A stretch of 64,000 nucleotides of DNA from Leclercia adecarboxylata (GCF_006171285.1 NZ_CP040889.1:2728001-2792000), one strand, 5' to 3'; numbered from the stretch's first letter, positions 29,430-39,176 are shown. Program-made: numbers and translations. Notes: a model not told the origin generated them from the sequence alone.

Positions 29430-30152
29430 ATGGCAACTCCTCACATTAATGCAGAGATGGGTGATTTCGCTGACGTCGTATTGATGCCTGGCGACCCGCT
29501 GCGTGCGAAGCACATTGCAGAAACCTTCCTCGAAGACGTGCGTGAAGTGAACAACGTTCGCGGCATGCTGGGCTTCACCGGGACCTACAAAGGCCGCAAA
29601 ATTTCCGTAATGGGTCACGGTATGGGTATCCCATCCTGCTCCATCTACACCAAAGAGCTGATCACCGATTTCGGCGTGAAGAAGATCATCCGCGTGGGCT
29701 CCTGTGGCGCCGTGCGTATGGACGTGAAGCTGCGTGACATCGTTATCGGGATGGGTGCCTGCACCGACTCCAAAGTTAACCGCATGCGCTTCAAAGACCA
29801 CGACTTCGCGGCAATCGCTGACTTCGGCATGGTACGCGACGCCGTTGACGCAGCCAAAGCGCTGGGCGTTGACGCTCGCGTGGGCAACATCTTCTCCGCG
29901 GACCTGTTCTACGCGCCAGACGGCGGCGAGATGTTCGACGTGATGGAGAAATACGGCATCCTGGGCGTGGAGATGGAAGCGGCAGGTATCTACGGCGTAG
30001 CGGCTGAGTTCGGTGCGAAAGCCCTGACCATCTGCACCGTGTCTGACCACATCCGTACACACGAGCAGACCACTGCCGCTGAGCGTCAGACCACCTTCAA
30101 CGACATGATCAAAATCGCGCTGGAATCCGTTCTGCTGGGCGATAAAGAGTAA
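29430..30152 (+). CDS. deoD: Purine nucleoside phosphorylase DeoD
   Basis: The 240-residue protein is a hexameric type purine nucleoside phosphorylase, close to E. coli DeoD (239). It starts [20 protein letters not shown], carries the substrate loop [11 protein letters not shown], and has the catalytic aspartate in [11 protein letters not shown]. It phosphorolyses purine (deoxy)nucleosides. It ends the deoCABD operon and is followed by a strong terminator. Confidence 0.97.
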   Translation: MATPHINAEMGDFADVVLMPGDPLRAKHIAETFLEDVREVNNVRGMLGFTGTYKGRKISVMGHGMGIPSCSIYTKELITDFGVKKIIRVGSCGAVRMDVKLRDIVIGMGACTDSKVNRMRFKDHDFAAIADFGMVRDAVDAAKALGVDARVGNIFSADLFYAPDGGEMFDVMEKYGILGVEMEAAGIYGVAAEFGAKALTICTVSDHIRTHEQTTAAERQTTFNDMIKIALESVLLGDKE

Positions 30153-30162
30153 GACTCTTCCT

Positions 30163-30186
30163 CGGGGGCGTTCTGCCCCCGCTTTT
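30163..30186 (+). terminator. Terminator of the deo operon
   Basis: CGGGGGC and GCCCCCG form a 7-bp GC-only stem with loop GTTCT, followed by CTTTT, eleven bases past the deoD stop. The remaining 30187-30289 is AT-rich and should hold the yjjJ promoter. Confidence 0.85.
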
Positions 30187-30289
30187 CAATCTATTCATCT
30201 TTATCTTTCTGCTTAGCTATTTCTCTTTGCATTTCAGCTGAATATAGTACTAAATTTATTCAAGTATCTATTCATGAAACCATTCACTG

Positions 30290-31618
30290 ATGACGACGAT
30301 AAGTGACCTGTTACTGCAGGGACCGCGTGCGGCTCCCGAGCTTCGCCAGCAGCTTGGCATCAGCCAAGCGACATTTTCACGTCTGGTTTCCGCCCAGGAT
30401 CGAGTGATCCAGTTTGGAAAAGCACGCGCCACTCGCTACGCCCTGATAAGGCCGGTGCGGGGCGTCAGCGCGTTTCCATTCTGGCAGGTGAATGCCCAGG
30501 GAAAGGCCGTTAAAGGTGGCGAGATTTACCCTATCTGGCCCCAGGGAAGTTGTCTGGTGCTGCAGGCTGATGGGCAATGGCAATGGTTTGATGGTCTTCC
30601 CTGGTACCTGACCGATCTCCGTCCTCAGGGCTTTTTAGGACGCGCCTGGGGTCGTCGTATGGCGCAGCAATTCTCACTCCCGGAAGATATCCGCCTGTGG
30701 CAGGAAAACGATGTGCTTTATGCGCTAAGCCAGTTTTCAGGTGAGCACTCTGGCGGCTGGCTGGTAGGGGAAGAAAACTATCAACGCTGGCTCTCTGCGA
30801 CGCCGCCTGATGCTATCGCCGACGATCAAAAAAATCGGATTTATACGCAGCTATCCCGCGAGGCGCTGGCGGGGGAGATCGTGGGATCTTCGGCAGGCGG
30901 GGAACAACCTAAGTTCTCCTGCTTTTCCCGAACGGTATCGGGTGATGCGCATGTGCTGGTTAAGTTTACCGCCCCGCAACTGAGCGCGGTTTCAGTACGC
31001 TGGGGCGATCTGCTACTGGCGGAGGCAATCGCCCTCAGAACCCTGGCATCTGCGGGGCTGGCAGCCAGCGATGCCGCAGTGCTGCAGGGTGAAAACGGAC
31101 AGGTTTTTCTTGAGGCGAAACGCTTTGACTGCGAAGGCGTAACGGGCAGACGGGCCATCGTGTCTCTGGAGGCAGTACAAAGTGAATTTGTCACCGCCAG
31201 TGGGGCATGGCCGCACACGGTCGATAAGCTGGTACAGGCTGGGATCGTGGAGGACACCGCCGCCGGGCAGGTCGAAAAAATCTGGGCATTTGGTCGCCTT
31301 ATTGCTAACAGCGATATGCACGCGGGGAACCTCTCTTTTTATTATTCTGCGTTCCCGTTATCCCTGACGCCCGTTTATGACATGTTGCCCATGGCGTTTG
31401 CGCCTTCCAGTGCAGGTATGATGCGGGAAAAAGCATGTGAGTTGCGTTTCGACAGCACGATATCGCGTCAGGCCTGGGAGTTTGCCCTGCCGCTGGCGAC
31501 ACAGTTCTGGGAGCGGGTAACGGCGGAGAAACGAATAAGTGAAAACTTCCGCACAATCGCAGCGGGCATGAAAGCGCGGTTAGATGACATTGCGGGAATG
31601 GTGCAGAGAATGGCCTGA
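30290..31618 (+). CDS. yjjJ: HipA-like kinase-fold toxin YjjJ
   Basis: The 442-residue protein corresponds to E. coli YjjJ (443). An N-terminal helix-turn-helix (about 1-45, PELRQQLGISQATFSRLVS) is fused to a HipA-type kinase fold. This has the glycine-rich loop SSAGGEQPKF, the lysine in VKFTAP, the catalytic SDMHAGNLSF and the metal-binding YDMLPM. HipA toxins phosphorylate glutamyl-tRNA synthetase; YjjJ is reported to be toxic when overproduced. There is no hipB-like antitoxin gene next to it, and the built-in HTH may stand in for one. The gene sits alone between the deo and lplA blocks. Confidence 0.9.
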   Translation: MTTISDLLLQGPRAAPELRQQLGISQATFSRLVSAQDRVIQFGKARATRYALIRPVRGVSAFPFWQVNAQGKAVKGGEIYPIWPQGSCLVLQADGQWQWFDGLPWYLTDLRPQGFLGRAWGRRMAQQFSLPEDIRLWQENDVLYALSQFSGEHSGGWLVGEENYQRWLSATPPDAIADDQKNRIYTQLSREALAGEIVGSSAGGEQPKFSCFSRTVSGDAHVLVKFTAPQLSAVSVRWGDLLLAEAIALRTLASAGLAASDAAVLQGENGQVFLEAKRFDCEGVTGRRAIVSLEAVQSEFVTASGAWPHTVDKLVQAGIVEDTAAGQVEKIWAFGRLIANSDMHAGNLSFYYSAFPLSLTPVYDMLPMAFAPSSAGMMREKACELRFDSTISRQAWEFALPLATQFWERVTAEKRISENFRTIAAGMKARLDDIAGMVQRMA

Positions 31619-31625
31619 GGAGAGC

Positions 31626-31656
31626 TGCCCGGTGGCGTTTCGCTTACCGGGCGTAC
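31626..31656. repeat. Single REP-like unit after yjjJ
   Basis: TGCCCGGTGGCGTTTCGCTT is followed by ACCGGGCGTAC, an imperfect palindrome of REP type between the convergent yjjJ and lplA genes. Confidence 0.65.
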
Positions 31657-31678
31657 AGTTTTCCATCCGGCTTTTTTA

Positions 31679-32695
31679 TTACCGCACCGCCCCCGCAATC
31701 CACGCCGACAGCTCCCGTAGCTCTTTTTCCTGTTCCGGGAAGTCGCCAGTCAGGGCATCACACTCCTGCTGCAACATATCCGCCCGATACAGGCAGCCCT
31801 GCAGACGCGCCGCCAGCGCCTCTAACGGGGCCGGGTTCAGGCTGTCGGTAAAGACTTGCGTGCGTGAGATATGGCCCTTCTCGACGTCGAAGTGCAGCTC
31901 TACGCCGCCCCAGGTAAAGCGTTCATCCAGCAGATGCGAGAAGGCAGGCGCCTGACCAAAGTTCCACTCCCAGCTGCTCTGGCGGGCAAAGGTTTCGGCG
32001 AAGTTCGGCAGATCCGGCGTTTTGTCAGGTGAAATGACTTCGGCTTCAACGCGCTCGCCATAGTGGGCAAAAAACGCCTCTGTAACAGCCTCGCAGATCC
32101 GCTCATGGGTGATGCCCGGCAGCAGATCCACCAGATTCGCCACCCGGCCACGCACGGAGGTGATGCCCTTGGCCTGCAGCTTTTTCTGGTCGGGATTGAG
32201 GTAGTTCGCCAGGCGGCTGAGATCGGCATTCAGCAGCAGGGTACCGTGGTGAAAACCGCGGTCCATAGTTTCGCGGTAGGCCGAGCCGGAGACCTTCCGG
32301 TCGCCCTCTGCCGTTTTCACCACCAGGTCGTTACGCCCGGAGGCTTCCGTCGTGGCGCCCAGCGCCTGCAGCGCATTCAGCACAATGCGGGTGGAGATGG
32401 TTTTGTCGTACTCCGGCTTTCCGGCCATAAAGGTAAAGCAGGTATTGCCGAGGTCGTGAAATACCGCGCCGCCGCCGCTGCTGCGACGCGCCAGGCGCAC
32501 GTTGTCCTCTTCCATGCGTCGCGTGTTGCACTCTTTCCACGGGTTTTGCGCCCGGCCAATCACCACCGTGTCGGCGTTGCGCCACAGGAACAGCACGCGC
32601 GGGGTGGCGGGCATCTGGCGGAAGATGCACTCTTCCACCGCAAGGTTAAACCAGGGATCGTATGAATCTGAGATAAGCAGACGCAATGTAGACAT
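31679..32695 (-). CDS. lplA: Lipoate-protein ligase A
   Basis: The 338-residue protein has the length of E. coli LplA. It activates free lipoate with ATP and transfers it to E2 and H proteins. The substrate-binding loop is [15 protein letters not shown] (about 70-84), and the lipoate lysine is in KVSGSAYRE near 133. The C-terminal accessory domain runs from about 250. The ATG at 32695 follows AAGGAA; a longer frame to 32734 is not in the family. It sits 38 bases downstream of ytjB, as in K-12. Confidence 0.96.
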   Translation of the reverse strand: MSTLRLLISDSYDPWFNLAVEECIFRQMPATPRVLFLWRNADTVVIGRAQNPWKECNTRRMEEDNVRLARRSSGGGAVFHDLGNTCFTFMAGKPEYDKTISTRIVLNALQALGATTEASGRNDLVVKTAEGDRKVSGSAYRETMDRGFHHGTLLLNADLSRLANYLNPDQKKLQAKGITSVRGRVANLVDLLPGITHERICEAVTEAFFAHYGERVEAEVISPDKTPDLPNFAETFARQSSWEWNFGQAPAFSHLLDERFTWGGVELHFDVEKGHISRTQVFTDSLNPAPLEALAARLQGCLYRADMLQQECDALTGDFPEQEKELRELSAWIAGAVR

Positions 32696-32733
32696 GCAGA
32701 TTTCCTTTCCTGAAACGGTTATCGACAAAACCA

Positions 32734-33378
32734 CTAGGTTTTCTTTTCGCTCTCTTCCTCTTCGGGTACCGATTTACTGGCGGTGAGCAGGAACGGCGAC
32801 TGCTGCCAGCGGGTGCGTTTGCCCTGCAGCAGCGTGCGGGTCAGCACCACGCCAATCGCCAGCGACAGCAGCAGCATCAGGCGCAGAATATTGGTGGTGT
32901 TATCCACCTGTTTGGCCTCGGTGGCCAGGGTATGGGTGTCGAGCGTCAGGCGCAGATAGCCGAGCGGACCGTTTTTGCCCTGAATCGGCTCCACCAGCTG
33001 CTGGTTAAAGTAGCCGCCGGCTTTTTTACCGTCCAGTGCCAGCCGGTCGCGTACCTCGACCTGCTCCCCTGAGCGGGCAATCAAGCCACCTTCTTCGTCG
33101 TAAACGCTGGCGTCGAGGATGCGGCTCTCTTCCGTCAGAACATGCAGCACCTGGCTGATGCGCTTCTCATCCGGCGTTTCGGTTCGCATCAGCGGGGCGA
33201 TGTTGAGCGACACCTGTCGCGCCAGCGTGTGCGCCAGCTCTTCAAGCTGCGGATTGCGCTGCCGTTGATGATTCTGGCTGAACCACGATGCGCCCTGCAT
33301 CAGCGCCACTAACAGGGCGAGACAGGAGAGGACAATCACGGCACGATGAAGCCGGAATTTCAGTTTTGCACGAGCCAT
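32734..33378 (-). CDS. ytjB: Inner membrane protein YtjB (Smp), DUF2066/AhpA family
   Basis: The 214-residue protein matches E. coli Smp (YtjB). It has an N-terminal membrane helix (about 13-31), a periplasmic region with a PAS/sensor-like look ([20 protein letters not shown]), and a second helix ([20 protein letters not shown]) near 163. A short charged cytoplasmic tail (EEEESEKKT) follows. Function is not established. It resembles the sensor part of signalling proteins but has no kinase or HAMP domain. It is divergent from serB. Confidence 0.88.
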   Translation of the reverse strand: MARAKLKFRLHRAVIVLSCLALLVALMQGASWFSQNHQRQRNPQLEELAHTLARQVSLNIAPLMRTETPDEKRISQVLHVLTEESRILDASVYDEEGGLIARSGEQVEVRDRLALDGKKAGGYFNQQLVEPIQGKNGPLGYLRLTLDTHTLATEAKQVDNTTNILRLMLLLSLAIGVVLTRTLLQGKRTRWQQSPFLLTASKSVPEEEESEKKT

Positions 33379-33499
33379 ATTCCACCTGCTGAAAATTTTC
33401 GGGGTTAATGTTGCCAGAAGTGATGGTTACAAGGTAGCCTCATGCGTTATTTTCACCCCCTGGATGATTCCCGGCGCGAACGATTTTACAGGAGCTTTA

Positions 33500-34468
33500 A
33501 TGCCAAACATTACCTGGTGCGACCTGCCCAATGATGTCTCTCTCTGGCCAGGATTGCCGCTCTCATTAAGTGGCGATGAGGTAATGCCACTGGATTACCA
33601 TGCTGGCCGTAGCGGCTGGCTGCTGTATGGACGCGGCCTGGATAAACAGCAGTTAACAACCTATCAGCGCAAGCTGGGCGCGGCGATGGTGATCGTGGCG
33701 GCCTGGTGCGTGGAAGACTACCAGGTGATCCGCCTGGCCGGCTCCCTGACCCAGCGCGCCACCCGTCTGGCGCACGACGCGGGCCTCGATGTGGCACCGC
33801 TGGGTAAAATCCCGCACCTGAAAACCCCAGGACTGCTGGTGATGGACATGGATTCTACCGCCATTCAGATCGAATGCATCGACGAGATTGCTAAACTTGC
33901 CGGTACGGGCGAGATGGTGGCCGAAGTGACCGAGCGCGCCATGCGTGGCGAACTGGACTTCACCGCCAGCCTGAAACAGCGCGTGGCGACCCTGAAAGAT
34001 GCTGATGCGAATATCCTGATGCAGGTGCGTGAAAAGCTACCCCTGATGCCGGGCCTGGTGCAGCTGGTGCTGAAGCTGGAGACCCTGGGCTGGAAAGTGG
34101 CTATCGCCTCCGGCGGCTTCACCTTCTTTGCCGAGTATCTGCGCGACAAGCTGCGTCTGGACGCCGTAGTCGCCAACGAGCTGGAGATCCGCGACGGCAA
34201 ACTTACCGGGAACGTGATTGGCGAGATTGTCGATGCTCAGTTCAAGGCCAACACCCTGACGCGTCTGGCGGAAAAATATGACATCCCGGTTGCCCAGACG
34301 GTGGCGATTGGCGACGGCGCGAACGATCTGCCGATGATTAAAGTTGCCGGGCTTGGCATTGCCTATCATGCCAAACCGACCGTCAACGAAAAGACGGAAG
34401 TTATCATCCGTCATGCTGACCTGATGGGGGTGTTCTGCATTCTCTCCGGCAGCGTAAACCAGAAATAG
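33500..34468 (+). CDS. serB: Phosphoserine phosphatase SerB
   Basis: The 322-residue protein has the length of E. coli SerB. An N-terminal ACT-like domain (about 1-105) is followed by the HAD catalytic domain. The nucleophile D116 and D118 are in VMDMDST, motif II is IASGGF, and motif III/IV is GDGANDLPMI. It catalyses the last step of serine synthesis. The ATG at 33500 has AGGAG upstream; an in-frame extension to 33464 lacks similarity. serB, radA and nadR follow in this order as in K-12. Confidence 0.96.
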   Translation: MPNITWCDLPNDVSLWPGLPLSLSGDEVMPLDYHAGRSGWLLYGRGLDKQQLTTYQRKLGAAMVIVAAWCVEDYQVIRLAGSLTQRATRLAHDAGLDVAPLGKIPHLKTPGLLVMDMDSTAIQIECIDEIAKLAGTGEMVAEVTERAMRGELDFTASLKQRVATLKDADANILMQVREKLPLMPGLVQLVLKLETLGWKVAIASGGFTFFAEYLRDKLRLDAVVANELEIRDGKLTGNVIGEIVDAQFKANTLTRLAEKYDIPVAQTVAIGDGANDLPMIKVAGLGIAYHAKPTVNEKTEVIIRHADLMGVFCILSGSVNQK

Positions 34469-34475
34469 TTGTATA

Positions 34476-34520
34476 GGCCTGCTTGCCGGGCAAGCGAAAG
34501 CGCCACCCGGCAAGCAGGCC
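34476..34520. repeat. Long perfect inverted repeat between serB and radA
   Basis: GGCCTGCTTGCCGGG and CCCGGCAAGCAGGCC are perfect 15-bp arms around a 15-base loop. The loop carries REP-like GCGAAAGCGCCA. No T-tract follows, so it is more likely an mRNA-stabilising REP-type element than a terminator. Confidence 0.75.
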
Positions 34521-34543
34521 GCGCAGAAATAAAGAGGTAAAAC

Positions 34544-35929
34544 GTGGCGAAAGCTCCAAAACGCGCATTTGTCTGTAATGAATGTGGGGCGGATTATCCG
34601 CGCTGGCAGGGGCAGTGCAGCGCCTGTCATGCCTGGAACACCATCACCGAAGTGCGCGGCATTGCCGCTTCGCCAACCGTTGCCCGTAACGAGCGTCTGA
34701 GCGGTTATGCGGGCAATGCGGGCGTATCGAAAGTCCAGAAACTCTCCGAGATCAGCCTCGAAGCCCTGCCGCGCTTCTCCACCGGTTTTAAAGAGTTTGA
34801 CCGGGTGCTGGGCGGCGGCGTGGTGCCGGGCAGCGCCATTCTGATTGGCGGTAGCCCGGGGGCGGGTAAATCGACCCTGCTGCTGCAAACCCTCTGCAAG
34901 CTCGCGTCGCAGATGAAAACGCTCTACGTCACCGGGGAAGAGTCGCTGCAGCAGGTGGCGATGCGCGCCCACCGGCTGGGGCTGCCCACCAACGACCTCA
35001 ATATGCTCTCTGAAACCAGCATCGAGCAGATCTGCATGATTGCTGAAGAAGAGCAGCCGAAGCTGATGGTGATCGACTCCATTCAGGTGATGCACATGGC
35101 GGACGTCCAGTCGTCGCCGGGCAGCGTCGCCCAGGTGCGCGAAACCGCCGCCTACCTGACGCGCTTTGCCAAAACGCGCGGCGTGGCAATCATCATGGTC
35201 GGCCACGTCACCAAAGATGGCGCCCTGGCCGGCCCGAAGGTGCTCGAGCACTGTATCGACTGCTCGGTAATGCTGGATGGCGATGCTGATACCCGTTTCC
35301 GCACCCTGCGCAGCCACAAAAACCGCTTTGGCGCGGTGAACGAGCTGGGCGTCTTTGCCATGACCGAGCAGGGGCTGCGTGAAGTCAGCAACCCGTCGGC
35401 CATCTTCCTGAGCCGCGGCGATGAAGTCACCTCCGGCAGTTCGGTGATGGTGGTCTGGGAAGGGACGCGCCCGCTGCTGGTGGAGATCCAGGCCCTGGTC
35501 GATCACTCGATGATGGGCAATCCCCGTCGCGTCGCGGTGGGCCTTGAGCAAAACCGTCTGGCGATCCTGCTGGCGGTACTGCACCGTCACGGCGGCCTGC
35601 AGATGGCGGATCAGGATGTGTTTGTGAACGTGGTCGGTGGGGTCAAAGTCACCGAAACCAGCGCCGACCTGGCGCTGCTGCTGGCGATGGTATCCAGCCT
35701 GCGCGACCGTCCGTTGCCGCAGGATCTGGTGGTCTTTGGCGAAGTCGGTCTGGCCGGAGAGATCCGTCCGGTGCCGAGCGGTCAGGAGCGCATTTCCGAG
35801 GCGGCAAAACACGGCTTCCGCCGGGCGATTGTGCCCGCCGCCAACGTGCCGAAAAAAATCCCCGAAGGGATGAAAGTGTTTGGGGTGAAGAAACTCGCAG
35901 ATGCGTTAAACGTCTTTGACGACTTATAA
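34544..35929 (+). CDS. radA: DNA repair protein RadA (Sms)
   Basis: The 461-residue protein matches E. coli RadA (460). An N-terminal zinc finger has C11, C14, C25 and C28. A RecA-like ATPase follows, with Walker A GGSPGAGKST near residue 96 and the RadA-specific KNRFG motif near 259. The C-terminal Lon-protease-like domain lacks protease activity in the family. RadA speeds branch migration in recombinational repair. The start is GTG, giving the family N-terminus AKAPKRAFVCNECG. Confidence 0.96.
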   Translation: MAKAPKRAFVCNECGADYPRWQGQCSACHAWNTITEVRGIAASPTVARNERLSGYAGNAGVSKVQKLSEISLEALPRFSTGFKEFDRVLGGGVVPGSAILIGGSPGAGKSTLLLQTLCKLASQMKTLYVTGEESLQQVAMRAHRLGLPTNDLNMLSETSIEQICMIAEEEQPKLMVIDSIQVMHMADVQSSPGSVAQVRETAAYLTRFAKTRGVAIIMVGHVTKDGALAGPKVLEHCIDCSVMLDGDADTRFRTLRSHKNRFGAVNELGVFAMTEQGLREVSNPSAIFLSRGDEVTSGSSVMVVWEGTRPLLVEIQALVDHSMMGNPRRVAVGLEQNRLAILLAVLHRHGGLQMADQDVFVNVVGGVKVTETSADLALLLAMVSSLRDRPLPQDLVVFGEVGLAGEIRPVPSGQERISEAAKHGFRRAIVPAANVPKKIPEGMKVFGVKKLADALNVFDDL

Positions 35930-35964
35930 TTATTTATTCGATGTTGCAGGAGGCACCGTAATTT

Positions 35965-37197
35965 ATGTCGTCATTTGACTATATCAAGACCGCAATCCGC
36001 CAGAAAGGCTGCACCCTGCAGCAGGTGGCGGAAGCCAGCGGTATGACCAAGGGCTATTTAAGCCAGCTGCTGAATGCCAAAATCAAAAGCCCCAGCGCGC
36101 AGAAGCTGGAAGCGCTGCACCGCTTTCTGGGGCTTGAGTTTCCGCGGATGCAGAAGAACATCGGCGTGGTGTTCGGCAAGTTTTATCCGCTGCATACCGG
36201 GCATATCTATCTGATCCAGCGCGCCTGTAGCCAGGTGGACGAGCTGCATATCATCATGGGCTATGATGAGAAGCGCGATCGGGAGCTGTTCGAAGCGAGC
36301 GCCATGTCCCAGCAGCCCACCGTCCCCGACCGCCTGCGCTGGCTGTTGCAGACCTTTAAGTACCAGAAAAATATCCGCATTCATGCCTTTAACGAAGAGG
36401 GCATGGAGCCGTATCCGCACGGCTGGGACGTGTGGAGCAACGGCATCAAAGCCTTTATGGAAGAGAAGGGCATCCAGCCTAACTTTATCTACACCTCTGA
36501 AGAGTCTGACGCCTCGCAATATCCCGAACATCTGGGCACGGAAACGGTGCTGATCGACCCTAAACGCACCTTTATGAACATCAGCGGGGCGCAGATCCGT
36601 GAGAACCCGTTCCGCTACTGGGAGTACATCCCGACGGAAGTGAAGCCGTTCTTTGTGCGCACGGTGGCGATCCTCGGCGGCGAGTCCAGCGGTAAATCGA
36701 CCCTGGTCAACAAGCTGGCCAACATCTTCAATACCACCAGCGCCTGGGAGTATGGCCGGGATTATGTCTTCTCGCATCTTGGCGGCGATGAGATGGCGCT
36801 GCAGTATTCCGACTACGACAAGATTGCGCTGGGGCACGCCCAGTACATTGATTTCGCGGTGAAATACGCCAATAAAGTAGCGTTTGTCGATACCGATTTC
36901 GTCACCACCCAGGCGTTCTGCAAAAAATACGAAGGGCGCGAGCATCCGTTTGTGCAGGCGCTGATCGATGAGTACCGCTTCGACCTGGTGATCCTGCTGG
37001 AGAACAACACCCCCTGGGTGGCGGACGGGATGCGCAGCCTCGGCAGTTCGGTGGACAGAAAAGAGTTCCAGACCATGCTGGTAGAGATGCTCGACGCGAA
37101 CAATATCGACTTTGTGCACGTGGAAGAGGCGGACTATGACAACCGCTTCCTGCGCTGCGTGGAGCTGGTGAAAGAGATGATGGGGGAGAAGGGGTAG
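35965..37197 (+). CDS. nadR: Trifunctional NAD regulator/NMN adenylyltransferase/ribosylnicotinamide kinase NadR
   Basis: The 410-residue protein matches E. coli NadR (410). A helix-turn-helix (about 1-60, TLQQVAEASGMTKGYLSQLL) represses nad and pnc genes when NAD is high. The nucleotidyltransferase domain begins GKFYPLHTGH near residue 70. The C-terminal kinase has a P-loop GGESSGKST near 237. It senses NAD and also salvages nicotinamide riboside. It lies 35 bases after radA on the same strand. Confidence 0.96.
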   Translation: MSSFDYIKTAIRQKGCTLQQVAEASGMTKGYLSQLLNAKIKSPSAQKLEALHRFLGLEFPRMQKNIGVVFGKFYPLHTGHIYLIQRACSQVDELHIIMGYDEKRDRELFEASAMSQQPTVPDRLRWLLQTFKYQKNIRIHAFNEEGMEPYPHGWDVWSNGIKAFMEEKGIQPNFIYTSEESDASQYPEHLGTETVLIDPKRTFMNISGAQIRENPFRYWEYIPTEVKPFFVRTVAILGGESSGKSTLVNKLANIFNTTSAWEYGRDYVFSHLGGDEMALQYSDYDKIALGHAQYIDFAVKYANKVAFVDTDFVTTQAFCKKYEGREHPFVQALIDEYRFDLVILLENNTPWVADGMRSLGSSVDRKEFQTMLVEMLDANNIDFVHVEEADYDNRFLRCVELVKEMMGEKG

Positions 37198-37214
37198 GTT
37201 TGTGCGGCCTGATG

Positions 37215-37248
37215 CCCTCACCCTGGCCCTCTCCCACAGGGAGAGGGC
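37215..37248. repeat. Dispersed CCCTCTCCCACAGGGAGAGGG repeat after nadR
   Basis: CCCTCACCCTGGCCCTCTCC is followed by CACAGGGAGAGGGC, nearly identical to the copy at 29364 and preceded by the shared GTGCGGCCTGATG. It precedes the nadR/ettA terminator. Confidence 0.75.
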
Positions 37249-37256
37249 ACAAACAC

Positions 37257-37284
37257 TAAAAAAGGCAACCGAGGTTGCCTTTTT
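37257..37284. terminator. Bidirectional terminator between nadR and ettA
   Basis: AAAAAAGGCAACC-GA-GGTTGCCTTTTT has a 7-bp GC-containing stem flanked by an A-run and a T-run, so it can work for both convergent genes. Confidence 0.85.
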
Positions 37285-37288
37285 GCGT

Positions 37289-38956
37289 TTATTTCGAAAT
37301 ACGCTTGTACTTGATACGCTTCGGCTCCAGGGCGTCGGCGCCCAGGGTGCGTTTCTTGTACTCTTCGTACTCGGTGAAGTTACCTTCGAAGAACTCCACT
37401 TTACCTTCATCCTGGTAATCCAGAATGTGGGTAGCGATACGGTCGAGGAACCAACGGTCGTGGGAGATAACCATTGCGCAGCCCGGGAACTCCAGCATGG
37501 CGTTTTCCAGCGCGCGCAGGGTTTCGATGTCCAGGTCGTTGGTCGGTTCATCGAGCAGCAGGACGTTACCGCCAACCTGCAGCAGTTTCGCCAGATGCAG
37601 ACGACCACGCTCACCGCCGGACAGCTCGCCCACGCGTTTACCCTGATCAACACCTTTGAAGTTGAAGCGGCCTACATAGGCACGGCTTGGCATTTCAGTG
37701 TTGCCGATACGCATGATATCCAGGCCGCCGGAAACTTCTTCCCAGACGGTTTTGCTGTTATCCATTGCGTCACGGAACTGGTCAACGGATGCCAGCTTCA
37801 CGGTTTCGCCGAGGGTGATAGTGCCGCTGTCAGGCTGTTCCTGACCGGACATCATGCGGAACAGGGTCGATTTACCCGCGCCGTTCGGACCGATGATCCC
37901 AACGATAGCGCCTTTCGGTACCGAGAAGCTCAGATCGTCGATCAGAACGCGGTCGCCGTAGGATTTACGCAGGTTGCTGACCTCAACGACTTTATCCCCC
38001 AGACGTGCTCCAGGCGGAATAAACAGTTCGTTGGTTTCGTTACGTTTCTGGTATTCGGTGTTGTTCAGCTCTTCAAAGCGTGCCAGACGGGCTTTGCCCT
38101 TAGACTGACGGCCTTTAGTGCCCTGACGAACCCACTCCAGCTCTTTCTCAATCGACTTACGACGCGCCGCTTCCTGAGAAGCTTCCTGCGCCAGACGCTG
38201 ATCTTTCTGCTCCAGCCAGGAGGAGTAGTTACCTTCCCACGGAATACCTTCACCGCGGTCCAGCTCCAGGATCCAACCGGCAACGTTATCGAGGAAGTAA
38301 CGGTCGTGGGTGATCGCCACAACGGTCCCTTCGAAGTCGTGCAGGAAGCGTTCCAGCCAGGCTACGGATTCCGCATCCAGGTGGTTCGTTGGTTCGTCGA
38401 GCAGCAGCATGTCTGGCTTTTCCAGCAGCAGACGGCACAGCGCGACGCGGCGGCGTTCACCACCGGACAGCTTTTCAATTTTTGCATCCCAGTCTGGCAG
38501 GCGCAGGGCATCGGCCGCACGCTCCAGCTGCACGTTCAGGTTGTGACCGTCGTGTGCCTGGATGATCTCTTCATATTTACCCTGCTGGGCAGCGAGCTTG
38601 TCGAAGTCCGCATCCGGCTCGGCGTACTTCGCGTACACTTCGTCCAGACCCTTCAGCGCGTTAACCACTTCGGAAACGGCTTCTTCAACGGATTCGCGAA
38701 CGGTGTGTTCCGGGTTCAGCTTCGGTTCCTGTGGCAGGTAACCGATTTTGAGGCCAGGCTGCGGGCGGGCTTCACCTTCGATGTCTGTATCGATGCCCGC
38801 CATGATGCGCAGCAAGGTGGACTTACCGGCACCGTTGAGACCCAGCACACCAATTTTTGCGCCCGGGAAGAAGCTCAGCGAGATATTTTTAAGAATATGA
38901 CGTTTCGGCGGTACCACTTTGCCGACACGATGCATGGTATAAACGAATTGAGCCAC
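37289..38956 (-). CDS. ettA: Energy-dependent translational throttle protein EttA (ABC-F)
   Basis: The 555-residue ABC-F protein is nearly identical to E. coli EttA (YjjK). It has two ATP-binding domains, with Walker A motifs GLNGAGKST (near residue 39) and GPNGAGKST (near 356). Signature motifs are LSGGERRRVALCRLLLEKP and LSGGERGRLHLAKLL. The P-site tRNA-interacting motif lies between them. EttA binds the ribosomal E site and gates entry into elongation according to ADP/ATP ratio. The start is GTG at 38956, matching the family N-terminus AQFVYTMHRVGK; the frame is open far upstream but unlike the family there. Confidence 0.95.
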   Translation of the reverse strand: MAQFVYTMHRVGKVVPPKRHILKNISLSFFPGAKIGVLGLNGAGKSTLLRIMAGIDTDIEGEARPQPGLKIGYLPQEPKLNPEHTVRESVEEAVSEVVNALKGLDEVYAKYAEPDADFDKLAAQQGKYEEIIQAHDGHNLNVQLERAADALRLPDWDAKIEKLSGGERRRVALCRLLLEKPDMLLLDEPTNHLDAESVAWLERFLHDFEGTVVAITHDRYFLDNVAGWILELDRGEGIPWEGNYSSWLEQKDQRLAQEASQEAARRKSIEKELEWVRQGTKGRQSKGKARLARFEELNNTEYQKRNETNELFIPPGARLGDKVVEVSNLRKSYGDRVLIDDLSFSVPKGAIVGIIGPNGAGKSTLFRMMSGQEQPDSGTITLGETVKLASVDQFRDAMDNSKTVWEEVSGGLDIMRIGNTEMPSRAYVGRFNFKGVDQGKRVGELSGGERGRLHLAKLLQVGGNVLLLDEPTNDLDIETLRALENAMLEFPGCAMVISHDRWFLDRIATHILDYQDEGKVEFFEGNFTEYEEYKKRTLGADALEPKRIKYKRISK

Positions 38957-39176
38957 GTTGGACTTCGCCTCTTTTATCGTGATGAGAATAGTGGCGAAGT
39001 GTAGCCTTTTTCCCCGCCTAATCCCAGCCATCGACGTCTGGAGTGTTAAAACGCGCAAGAAAGGTAAAAATGTGTCGGTAACGTGGCGCGTTGGGGGATG
39101 CCTGGTTAGCATAAGTTAATTACGCTTTTGCGCGGCACGATGCTGCATTTAATGACGATTAACAGAGGATGAGCGT

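Noticed and set aside
34037..35812. 591-codon open frame antisense to serB and radA
   Set aside because: It is a mirror of strongly coding genes with no ribosome site and low-complexity composition.
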